A stretch of DNA of 64,000 nt, taken from assembly GCF_014192015.1 (NCBI RefSeq), contig NZ_JACHXJ010000003.1, forward strand, positions 124,001-188,000, given 5' to 3'. The notes beneath the pieces are model-generated. The model did no database searches, was not told the origin of the DNA, and saw nothing but the letters and a program-made list of their open reading frames with translations. This document shows, one piece after another, positions 1 through 8,129 of this stretch. Position numbers and translations under genes: made by a program. Origin of the DNA: Paenibacillus rhizosphaerae (GTDB lineage: Bacteria > Bacillota > Bacilli > Paenibacillales > Paenibacillaceae). Numbering within the stretch: position 1 is the stretch's first letter; the number at the start of each line of letters is the position of its first letter.

Positions 1-61
1 GTTGAATGGCCTGGACATGCGTCCTGGCAATGGCTCCGGCTCCTATAATATAAAAACGCAA
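1..61 (-). CDS. Gfo/Idh/MocA-family oxidoreductase, N-terminal fragment (cut by window edge)
   Basis: Only the first 20 residues lie in the window. Reading leftwards from a TTG codon at 61 gives MRFYIIGAGAIARTHVQAIQ, the opening beta strand and GxGxxA dinucleotide-binding loop of the NAD(P)-dependent Gfo/Idh/MocA sugar dehydrogenases. A GGGAGGT ribosome site at 68-74 sits 6 bases before the TTG, which supports this start. The gene is divergent from the AraC-family regulator at 251 and would fit the sugar-utilisation locus to its right. Only the Rossmann start is visible, so another dinucleotide-binding family is possible. Confidence 0.6.
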   Translation of the reverse strand, partial: MRFYIIGAGAIARTHVQAIQ

Positions 62-250
62 AGTATTACCTCCCTTGTTCATGTACTCCGTCTTAGTATA
101 CAAACGGTGAGCGGCCTATTCTTGCGAAAAACCCGCCAAAACTCCTCATTTTGTCCAGACTTCCGAACTGATCTATCCACCAAATATGTTATAGTAGGGA
201 AAAGTTCTGATCCACTCGGCTAAGATCACAATGGAAGCGAGGATTAGTGT

Positions 251-1117
251 ATGTTTTACGAGTCCATTCGACTGGATCAACCCTTTAAATTCAGCTCGTT
301 TACCGGAAACTGGGCAACACATGAGCTCCATATCCACGATTGTCTTGAAATCGGCGTGATAACGGCAAACCGCGTAAAGTACCGGATCGGAGACCATGAA
401 TATGTCGGAACAGCGGGTGATGTTTTTTTGCTGCGCCCATTCGAGCCCCATTGGTGCTTCAGCTGCGAAGGGGAGGATTATGGCTATCAAATGCTATTGT
501 TTCACAGCTCCGCGGTCCGCAGCGTCCCGGACGGGGAACAGCTAATCATTCCCTTCTACTCGTGGGCAGATACCATGTCACCATGTATTCCGGCGGAAAC
601 CGAAGCAGCACAGACCATCAGCATCTGTATGAATGCTGCGCTGATGGCCGGAAGCAAACAGCAAGCAGGGTGGAATGCCAGACAGTACGCGTCATTTATC
701 CAGATCCTAATCTCGATTTACGACCTGTACGGCGGATATCATTCCGCCGGCACCGGCAACCGCCGCATTGCTGCCGATACAGTAGCTGCTTTTAAAGGCG
801 TCCAGGTATACTTGTCAAGGTATCAAGAACCCATTGCGGCAGAAGATGGCCGCGCAGCATCCGGTTTAACCCGGACGGCCTACCATCAGCTGTTTCGCCA
901 GCTGACCGGCCTGACCCCCCATGTATTCCTGAGCCGGATCCGCGTCCATGCCGCAATGGACCTTCTCGCCAACAGTGGCCTCAGCATGATTGAAATTTGT
1001 GAGGAGAGCGGATTTCTTTCACTGAGTACCTTTAACAAGCAGTTCAAAAATTTGTTGGGCTGCTCCCCGAGTGCTTACCGTCAACAGGCCGTTCAAAAAA
1101 GGAAAAGGACGATGTAA
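251..1117 (+). CDS. AraC-family transcriptional regulator with cupin-like N-terminal domain
   Basis: 288 residues, the usual size for a one-component AraC sugar regulator. Residues ~20-110 form a cupin-like effector-binding domain (HELHIHDCLEIGVI, then a GDVFLLRPFEPH stretch). Residues ~185-280 carry the two helix-turn-helix motifs, the second recognisable from ICEESGFLSLSTFNKQFK followed by GCSPSAYR. It would bind DNA and switch nearby sugar genes on or off with a carbohydrate ligand. It diverges from the oxidoreductase that starts at position 61 and precedes a decayed glycoside hydrolase. The ligand cannot be told from sequence. Confidence 0.9.
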   Translation: MFYESIRLDQPFKFSSFTGNWATHELHIHDCLEIGVITANRVKYRIGDHEYVGTAGDVFLLRPFEPHWCFSCEGEDYGYQMLLFHSSAVRSVPDGEQLIIPFYSWADTMSPCIPAETEAAQTISICMNAALMAGSKQQAGWNARQYASFIQILISIYDLYGGYHSAGTGNRRIAADTVAAFKGVQVYLSRYQEPIAAEDGRAASGLTRTAYHQLFRQLTGLTPHVFLSRIRVHAAMDLLANSGLSMIEICEESGFLSLSTFNKQFKNLLGCSPSAYRQQAVQKRKRTM

Positions 1118-1120
1118 CTG

Positions 1121-1824
1121 TTGACCGCACCGCGAATTAGCCGGGGCTTGGCAATTATTCCGTTTCAGATTCCATTGAAAAGTGGAAAAACTTCCATGAC
1201 GAGATCATTGGAGCCATCCGGGCGACGGGGGCACAAAACATCATCGTGGTTGATGAGCACAATTGGGGGCAAGCGAACGGTTATTCCGGCGGAGATGCCG
1301 ACAGCGCCGTACTGACACAAGGAGCATATCTCAGCAATAAATACGGCACATCACATTCACCCTGCATATATATGAAAATTGGAGCAACGGAGCCGACCGG
1401 TTGAGCCGTTACCTTGCTTCCGCATGCAATCAGAACTTAAGTGTTCATATTGGCGAATATGGGGCCAGTAACGGCTCAACTGCACTGGCCACGGAAGCGA
1501 TGTTTAATGTCCCCAACAACGTCAGCGAAGGAAGTGACGGCTTTGATTTGACGACCGGACCGGCCAGTGGAGGCGGTTATGAAATTAACGCACAGGACAG
1601 CAGCAAGCCGACCAATCTGACCTGGTTCGGCCAGTCCTGTCTGGGATGACAACCACGGAAACCTGGGGACCCCGGTGCCTGAAAATCCGTACCTAGTCAT
1701 GAACGACGGGTTTTTCGAGAACGGTATGACGTATTGGAACAACTGGGGCGGGGACGTATTCGTATGGAAAAATGATGCGTCATCGGACTTCTATGCAGAC
1801 GACATTCAGATTGTAAGGCAGTAA
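1121..1824 (+). pseudogene. Decayed GH5-type endo-glycanase (mannanase/cellulase) with truncated C-terminal binding module
   Basis: Three reading frames together spell pieces of a secreted GH5 beta-mannanase or cellulase. From ~1150 one frame reads GNYSVSDSIEKW and IIVVDEHNWGQANGYSGG. A shift near 1345 leads to HIYENWSNGADRLSRYL and SVHIGEYGAS, where the E of GEYG matches the GH5 nucleophile strand. A second shift near 1637 leads to VWDDNHGN and a short jelly-roll-like tail (NDGFFENGMTYWNNWGG ... DDIQIVRQ) ending at 1824. The N-terminal half of the catalytic domain is missing and the binding module is ~45 residues instead of well over 100, so internal deletions are likely in addition to two frameshifts. 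GH5 is inferred from motifs; GH26 is a less likely alternative. Confidence 0.75.
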
Positions 1825-1850
1825 GTTCATTTTAAAATTGGACCAGATAA

Positions 1851-1902
1851 AACCCACAAGGACAACATGTTATGGATAACAAGTCCCTTGTGGGTTGTTT
1901 CT
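1851..1902 (+). terminator. Rho-independent terminator after the GH5 remnant
   Basis: Arms AACCCACAAGG and CCTTGTGGGTT pair across a ~20-base loop and are followed by a T-rich stretch. It lies 27 bases after the remnant's stop codon. The GH28 gene ends 33 bases further on, on the opposite strand. Confidence 0.65.
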
Positions 1903-1934
1903 TGCATTGAACTCATATAAAGCTGAGTCGATGA

Positions 1935-3221
1935 CTACTTAAACGTAATATCCTCCGCCTCTTTCGTAAACAGATCCAGTTGATTGGCGCAGGTTACTTT
2001 CTGATGATTCAGGCAAAAGTTGTCAAAGGTCACGCGCTCGACCCGATGATCGCCGTCGTAACCGCCGATAACGGAAATGGAATAACCGGGATTATGAACG
2101 GATTGATGCACGAATATATCTTTTAGCAAAATATCATGAATGCGTCCGCGTTGTTCGTCCTTGAAATATTTGGACTTGATTACACGGAAATCGACGAGTT
2201 TGTCGTAATAGTGCTCTACCCGAATATTTTCAAAAACGATATGGTGTACGGCCGCCCGATCACCGACGTGGATGCTGAATGCAGCTCCGTAACCATGAAC
2301 GGATATGATGTCGATATCATGGAAACAAACGCCAGTAATCTCATCTGTCGTGAGCTCATGACCGATCTCGATGGCATTACCCGCACGCGCATTGACAAAA
2401 ATGGAGGAACGGATTTCAACATTGTATACGTTCTTTGAGGCAGCAAACATGCTGCCACCGGCATCCGCCCAATCAAATGCCTTGATAACCACGCAGTCAT
2501 CATTATTCCGCAGGATACAATTTTCAATCAGCACGTCTTGTGAGCCGACAATGTCAACCCCGTCCGAGCTGACCACCTCCCCGATCTGCTTGATCCCGTT
2601 AATATGAACTTGACGGCAGGCCGCCAGCATAATCATCCAGCAAGGCGGTTCTAGCATGATAATGTCTTGAATTGAGACTCCTGTACAGTCGTACAGCAGA
2701 ATCGTGCGGTAATCGGGGACATCCCGGAAGCATGAACTATCCAATATCCCGTTCCCGTAAATTTTTATATTGGCTGCCCCGTTCGCTCGGATGCTTCCCC
2801 TAACAACTGCACCGCTTTCAATATAAATCGACTCGTTATCATGAAGCTCCAGCTCGCCGGCCTCGTGAACCTGACCCCCTTTGAAATAATAGGTGGCCAA
2901 TCCGTCATACGCGGATTCATGGTTACCGTAGAAAAACAGAGGAAGCGATACACCTTCCATTTCAATATGTAACTTTTCATTAGCTGAGACTTTAAAACGC
3001 AAGGTACGGCTCTCAACCTGAGAGGGGATCATGCGGGACAGGGGACTTATCTTCGCAGCACGGATATGATCTGCTGCAACGATCTCCACCTGTGCCTCGC
3101 CCGAATATTCGAACGACGTAAAATATGCGACATTCGTACAAAGCACGTCAGCTTCGATTCCGTTTACTCTGACGGACAACTCGGTACTGCGCGGAACCGA
3201 TTCAGGAAATGCTTGATTCAT
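1935..3221 (-). CDS. GH28-like (polygalacturonase fold) right-handed beta-helix protein
   Basis: 428 residues with a small N-terminal beta-sandwich-like region (1-110), then a right-handed beta helix. The helix carries the GH28 signature: SSDGVDIVGS, then ENCILRNNDDCVVIK, where the DD pair matches two of the three catalytic aspartates. The later GH28 motifs (HG and RIK) are not clear; GNAIEIGHEL occupies the equivalent place. It may therefore cleave an atypical uronan or related polymer. No signal peptide is seen, suggesting an intracellular role on imported oligosaccharides. The ribosome site AAAGGAAG precedes the ATG. It ends the leftward run of sugar genes and is separated from the kinase by two decayed genes. 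Confidence 0.8.
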   Translation of the reverse strand: MNQAFPESVPRSTELSVRVNGIEADVLCTNVAYFTSFEYSGEAQVEIVAADHIRAAKISPLSRMIPSQVESRTLRFKVSANEKLHIEMEGVSLPLFFYGNHESAYDGLATYYFKGGQVHEAGELELHDNESIYIESGAVVRGSIRANGAANIKIYGNGILDSSCFRDVPDYRTILLYDCTGVSIQDIIMLEPPCWMIMLAACRQVHINGIKQIGEVVSSDGVDIVGSQDVLIENCILRNNDDCVVIKAFDWADAGGSMFAASKNVYNVEIRSSIFVNARAGNAIEIGHELTTDEITGVCFHDIDIISVHGYGAAFSIHVGDRAAVHHIVFENIRVEHYYDKLVDFRVIKSKYFKDEQRGRIHDILLKDIFVHQSVHNPGYSISVIGGYDGDHRVERVTFDNFCLNHQKVTCANQLDLFTKEAEDITFK

Positions 3222-3307
3222 GAGCTTCTTCCTTTCTGTATTAGGGTATCAACAGTTCGTCAAAACGTAACGTTTCAATTCCATGCTGAGCATAAAATAG
3301 TCTGAGC

Positions 3308-4050
3308 TCAGGATTCATGAGCATCAGCCTGTCCGCATTCCGCTCTCTTGCGATCTGCGCCCCCGAAAATATGGGAGTTGCCCATCAGGCGCATCTCATC
3401 ACTGTCCAGGCCAGGGTGACAGATGACGGTATAGATTCCTGCATCCGCAATCGCAAGCGATTCGATATGGTTACAAAAGTAATAATCCGCCAGCGGCCCA
3501 GAGGGCAAATCGCTTAGGTCATCCTTCGCCTCGGGATCCGGCGGTGTCCTGTATACCTGATGGAAATTAATTAATCCTTGTTCCCGGCACCACATATCCA
3601 GCCACTCATGGTAACCGGAAATGAAATAACCGAAAAATGCTCGTCCACATAGGAAATTCTGAATCCAAGCTGCTTCAATATGCGAAATTGTTCCATCGTT
3701 TCATCGATTGCCTGGCGCAGTAAACTGTCCTGGTTTCCGAATTCTGACGGACTGCTGAGAAAGTAACCCTGACTGTCTATAAGCTGAGATACCTTGTCAG
3801 GAGGCAGAAGCGGTTTCCACTGTACTTGGACCCATTCGGCATTCATCGTGATATGCATCCCGAAGCGACATCGGTCCTGTGCGCAAAATACCTTGCGGCT
3901 TTCCTCGATCGAAGGTCCGACCGCCATCAGGCTAATATTCTTTATGACACCGGCTTCACAGGCTTCCCATATCGCCAAATTCGCCGAACGGCTTCCGCCG
4001 CAGTCGTCCCCGCGAATGATCAGGCGAATTGCTTCTTTACTTTTCTTCAA
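3308..4050 (-). pseudogene. ChbG/YdjC-type carbohydrate deacetylase, frameshifted
   Basis: The first part, from a TTG at 4050 preceded by a G-rich ribosome-like site, reads IRLIIRGDDCGGSRSANLAI (metal-binding DD), then GMHITMN and SYVDEHFSV. In a run of five T/A bases near 3640 the frame slips; the other frame continues FGYFISGYHEWLDMW and ends TVICHPGLDSDEMRLMGNSH, the C-terminal histidine motif of the family. Joined, they give ~247 residues, the normal length for a YdjC deacetylase of chito- or other N-acetylated oligosaccharides. A single-base homopolymer slip is either a true recent mutation or a sequencing error, in which case the gene would be intact. Confidence 0.75.
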
Positions 4051-4169
4051 ACCAAGTCCCCCCACCCGATTGAAATCGCCAACATTCTCGAAAAGCCCTG
4101 GCACGAAATCACCTATCCTCAGGTTACCCTTCTCCCGCAGACAGGCATCTCCTGATCCATGCCGCCAGA

Positions 4170-4438
4170 CCATCCGAAGTTTGAAGATGCCCTTCTTCGG
4201 AAGGATGGATGAAATCCGCGGTAACAGATCAGGCTGCTTCAACAACGCCGTGCCCGGCATGTATCGGACATGGGGCAAATCTATCCGCTTAACCGTTAAG
4301 ACGGGCTGTCTGCTGAGCAATCGGATGAAGCCACGTCCGCAGGTCGTTGGGCAGACGGCAAAGCTCGACTCCACTGCTATCGACCAGCGGTACAACCTCT
4401 GCAATGTTATGAAGTTCAGCCCGGCTGTAGATCATCAT
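4170..4438 (-). pseudogene. Fragment of an SGNH/GDSL hydrolase N-terminal domain
   Basis: An ATG at 4438, preceded by AGAAGG, opens a 49-codon frame that contains VELCRLPNDLRTWLHPIAQQ. This resembles the region just before the catalytic domain in many Bacillales SGNH esterases, where a RxPxxxRxxL pattern is followed by a Cys-Glu-Ile-Arg-Phe strand. After a TAA the similarity dissolves into other frames, and no GDSL serine block is seen. It lies directly upstream of the frameshifted deacetylase, suggesting a decayed esterase/deacetylase pair. The family assignment is inference from a short motif. Confidence 0.35.
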
Positions 4439-4632
4439 GATAACCTTCTGAATTTCGTCTTCACAGTTAAATCGTTTCCTTCATCGTGCCGGGAAGCGCG
4501 ACTGAAGCCATTATCATACACATTTCAAGCTGAGCGAAAGCCATATTTGTTCGAAAAAAGTAGAAAATTGACTCAACCTCGTCAGTTTCCTCTTTTCTTC
4601 CGTTCTCTTAACTGAAATGGGCTATTAGGAAA

Positions 4633-6456
4633 TCAGCCACTTTCGCTTGTCCGGTTTGCTTGCTTCGTTCGGAATGCAATTTCTTTCGGAATATTCCCTA
4701 AAACGGCCGGAATTTCAATCCTCACGCTTGTCCCCATTCCTAGCGCGCTTCCAAAAACTACGCCAAATTGCTGGCCATACTGGAGCTTGATCCGTTCGTC
4801 CACGTTCCGGATCCCATATCCAACGCGAACCGCTTCGGTGTTTCGAATTCGATGGAGCTGCTCTCGGGACATGCCGATCCCGTCATCAATAATACAGAAA
4901 ATGAGTCGATCCTTTTCCCGGCGAGCCGTTAACTTGATTGTCATCGTGTCTGCGTAGAAAGCATGTTGAAGGGCGTTCTCAAGAAAAGGCTGAAGAATCA
5001 GCTTAATGGTTTCATATCCGTAAACTTCCGGATGGATGTCATACCAAACCTGGATACGATCCCGGTGCTTGATTTGTTGGATCTCCATATAGGTTTTTGC
5101 TTGTTCCAATTCCTTTTCTACCGGGATATGCGTTTTTCCCTCGTTCAACGTAAGCCTGTAGAACCTTGCAAGACCTGCAACCATCGACTGCAGCTTGTCG
5201 AGCTCGCCCATTTTGGCCAGACGGCTGATGGAAGACAGCGTATTGTAAAGAAAGTGGGGATTGATCTGGGCTTGAAGCGTTTCGAGCTCAGCCTCTTTTT
5301 TCTGGTAATTGACAACATAATTTTCCTGGATCAGCTCATTGATCTCCCGTCCCATTTTGTTAAAGGCTCGGGCAATTTGCGCAAACTCGTCCTTACCGCT
5401 AAAATCCATGCGGTTATCGAATTCACCCGCTCTAAAAGCATCGAAGGAAAGGAGAATCCTCCGAACCCGCTCCGAGAAATACCGGGACAGGAGCGCACCG
5501 ATAAGCAGCAGCAGTACCGTGCTGGCGACGCAAACGAGTAACGTAATATTTCGGACACGGATTGCATCTTTTTCCAGAACTTTTTTTGGGATAAGCGCAT
5601 TTAACTGCCAGCCCGTTACCTCTGCATTCTGGGAAATCCGCAGCATATCTTTTTCGCCGTTTGTGGAAGAGTCTTGAGGCAACTGAGGATAAATTACCGC
5701 TCCGCTGCCGTCTTTTACAAAGACAATGCTACCTTCACTTAAATCCTTGTCCGAAACCGATTCAAAGATTTCCTTTTCTTTAACGATAATCCGGATCAAT
5801 CCAATGGTTTTCCGGTCATCAAAATCGACTAGCCTGCGAATCATCGAAATATTCCCGAACTTCTTGTCGTTGTCCACTTGTCGCCATAGGACTTCCTGCC
5901 CCTTGTAAACGCCAACAGGGATTGGTGAATCCAATGACCAAGGAAGGCTCCTGAGCCAATTCTCCGAACCAATCCGATCGTAATGAAGTAAATCAAACCG
6001 GTTAGTGTCGGACAAAGGGTCCAGGTCACTACTGCTCTCCCCGTATATCTCAGGAATCCCAGTTTCCACAAAATAAATGCGCATTTGCATTTTAGCGCTG
6101 GTTTGGAGCATGATATTCTGAAGCATCGGAAGGGCGTAATTCTGGAGTTTCTCATAACTAGTCCATCCTGCCTGGCTTGTCCGCAACAATTTCTGTATGT
6201 TCAGGTCATAAAATATCTGGTCGGAAATTCGCTGGATGCCAGATGTCTTGTACTGCACATTCTCCTTCATTTGGACCAATGCTGCCGTCAAATTGCTCTC
6301 AGCCTGAGTTTGAATGGATTTAAGCGAGGAATGATAGGCTATGAAACCCACAAGAGACACTGGCGTCAGTACCAGAACCAGATAGCTAATCATCAGCTTA
6401 AACCCGAAACTGATAAAACCGCTCTTTTGAACAATCCCCAGTGCTTTTCCAATCAC
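4633..6456 (-). CDS. YesM-type membrane sensor histidine kinase
   Basis: 607 residues. Membrane segments at ~20-41 and ~303-324 flank a ~260-residue extracellular sensor region; a HAMP linker follows (~325-375). The His_kinase domain has QINPHFLYNTLSSISRL with phospho-accepting H401, and the HATPase domain has an N box (FLENALQHA, ~491-499) and DDGIGMS (~524-530). It phosphorylates the response regulator upstream in response to extracellular sugar or binding-protein status. The start is a GTG overlapping the regulator's TGA by four bases (GTGA), with an AGGAGA site inside the regulator gene, so the two are translationally coupled. Confidence 0.93.
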   Translation of the reverse strand: MIGKALGIVQKSGFISFGFKLMISYLVLVLTPVSLVGFIAYHSSLKSIQTQAESNLTAALVQMKENVQYKTSGIQRISDQIFYDLNIQKLLRTSQAGWTSYEKLQNYALPMLQNIMLQTSAKMQMRIYFVETGIPEIYGESSSDLDPLSDTNRFDLLHYDRIGSENWLRSLPWSLDSPIPVGVYKGQEVLWRQVDNDKKFGNISMIRRLVDFDDRKTIGLIRIIVKEKEIFESVSDKDLSEGSIVFVKDGSGAVIYPQLPQDSSTNGEKDMLRISQNAEVTGWQLNALIPKKVLEKDAIRVRNITLLVCVASTVLLLLIGALLSRYFSERVRRILLSFDAFRAGEFDNRMDFSGKDEFAQIARAFNKMGREINELIQENYVVNYQKKEAELETLQAQINPHFLYNTLSSISRLAKMGELDKLQSMVAGLARFYRLTLNEGKTHIPVEKELEQAKTYMEIQQIKHRDRIQVWYDIHPEVYGYETIKLILQPFLENALQHAFYADTMTIKLTARREKDRLIFCIIDDGIGMSREQLHRIRNTEAVRVGYGIRNVDERIKLQYGQQFGVVFGSALGMGTSVRIEIPAVLGNIPKEIAFRTKQANRTSESG

Positions 6457-8021
6457 AGTTGTCTCCTCATTTCACTTGGTGTCAATCCAAAGTGTTCTTT
6501 GAACAACCGGTTAAAGTGCATGATGTTCTTATAACCAACGGCGGAAGCAACCTCATAAATTTTAAGCTTAGAGTCATGCATCAGCTCTCTTGCCCGGTTC
6601 ATCCTCTCCTTTGTAACAAAGTCGCTAAAATGAATCCCCACTTCCTCCTTAAACAGTTGACCGAGATAATTTGGTGAGAATGCAAACCGTTCAGCGATCT
6701 CACGCAGCACAATGGTTTGATCCAAATTTTCCCGGACATAGGTTTGCACCTCACCGATTATTTTGCGATTTTTTCGGAGTCGCTTCATATGAAGCAACTC
6801 GGAAATTTCGAAGGTTCGTCTTCGCATCCATGATTGAATATCATCCAATGTTTCAAAGTGATAGAGTATATCTAGCTGATCCATCCCAAGCCCGAGCATG
6901 CTGGTCAGATTCTCGTTCATTGAAGCGAGGAATGCATCTAATCTTGAAAGCAGATGCTGAACAAAGTTGTGCACCGTGAGCTTCCGCTCAAAACCCCTGG
7001 CCATTTGGAAAAGTTCCTGAAGTTGATCATCCACGCAGACCAGATCATACTGAACCATCGCAGCGAACAACCGGTTCAACACTTGCTCTAAATTCCGGGT
7101 ATCTCGGGCATGGATAGCCGTCGCATCTTCTGGCTTAATAATACGATTCTTGCCTAGAAACAATTTTTGCTCCATGAGCTGTTCGGTTTCTTGGTAAATT
7201 GAAGGGAGTGCTTCCCATGAATAAGCTTCTCTGGAAAGGGCTATTGTAGCTGTCATGCCTTCCTGTGACCTGAGCCAGAAAAGGAGTGATTCAGGCGGCC
7301 TCAGGGTTAGCCCCTTATCCACATCCGCTGCCAGAAAAATCCGGTTCCGGTCTGTACGTACGGCCAGCATATATCCGCTTTTTTCTGCTTCCATCATGAA
7401 TCGCTGCTGCCAGCGGCTGCGCTCCTTCAGAACCTTTTGTACGTTAAGTGGTTCAGGCATCAACTGATTATCCGCTTCAACCAAAATCCCTCTAACCGGA
7501 TAATCTATGTGCTCCCATGACGTTGGCGGGTATGGAATCTGATTCTCCTCCGTCTCTTCCCCTTTCAGCCATCGCTGCAGGAGCTCCTGCTTCATCCACT
7601 GCTCCGATTCCTTGTATCTGCTCTCCATCCAGATTTGTTTATGCTCTTCGTCCAATTGTTGACGGACTTCCTTCAACACCCGGATCATTTCTTCATCACT
7701 GACCGGTTTCAACACATATCCGGATGCGTTCATCTGGATGGCTTTCCGGGCATATTGAAAATCCTCGTAACCACTGACAAACACGACTTTGGTAGAAGCG
7801 GATTCCTCTTTCAATGCAGCTGCTAGCTCCAGTCCGCTCATGATAGGCATACGGATATCGGTCACCAAGACATCTATTGGATGGTTCCGGATAAACTCCA
7901 GCACCTTGAAACTATTTGTTGCAGTATACACCACTTCCATGCCCAAGTCGGACCACGGAACGAAGCGCTCCATACCTTCAAGATCCAACAGTTCGTCATC
8001 GGCTAATGCAACGTGATACAT
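6453..8021 (-). CDS. YesN-type response regulator (receiver + AraC HTH)
   Basis: 522 residues from the chosen ATG. The receiver domain carries ADDE at residues 7-10, phospho-acceptor D55 (VTDIRMP) and K105 (YVLKPV). A ~270-residue linker of YesN type follows. The C-terminal AraC helix-turn-helix pair reads LREIAERFAFSPNYLGQLFK and IYEVASAVGYKNIMHFNRLFK. A GAGGTG site at 8029-8034 lies 7 bases before the ATG at 8021 but only 1 base before the ATG at 8027, which decides the start. It probably activates the adjacent binding protein and permease genes. It lies 109 bases downstream of the binding-protein gene, in the same direction. Confidence 0.93.
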   Translation of the reverse strand: MYHVALADDELLDLEGMERFVPWSDLGMEVVYTATNSFKVLEFIRNHPIDVLVTDIRMPIMSGLELAAALKEESASTKVVFVSGYEDFQYARKAIQMNASGYVLKPVSDEEMIRVLKEVRQQLDEEHKQIWMESRYKESEQWMKQELLQRWLKGEETEENQIPYPPTSWEHIDYPVRGILVEADNQLMPEPLNVQKVLKERSRWQQRFMMEAEKSGYMLAVRTDRNRIFLAADVDKGLTLRPPESLLFWLRSQEGMTATIALSREAYSWEALPSIYQETEQLMEQKLFLGKNRIIKPEDATAIHARDTRNLEQVLNRLFAAMVQYDLVCVDDQLQELFQMARGFERKLTVHNFVQHLLSRLDAFLASMNENLTSMLGLGMDQLDILYHFETLDDIQSWMRRRTFEISELLHMKRLRKNRKIIGEVQTYVRENLDQTIVLREIAERFAFSPNYLGQLFKEEVGIHFSDFVTKERMNRARELMHDSKLKIYEVASAVGYKNIMHFNRLFKEHFGLTPSEMRRQL

Positions 8022-8129
8022 CGTCATACACCTCACTTGCCCAGCAGGGTCCTCAATCAAAAGAGGTGCCGGAAGATACCATAAGTATACCTTCCGACAC
8101 CTGAATCCACTATCCATTTTGTACAGATT

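Noticed and set aside
2-223. 73-codon plus-strand frame at the left edge
   Set aside because: The minus strand here encodes the start of a Gfo/Idh oxidoreductase with a ribosome site; the plus frame has neither domain nor site.
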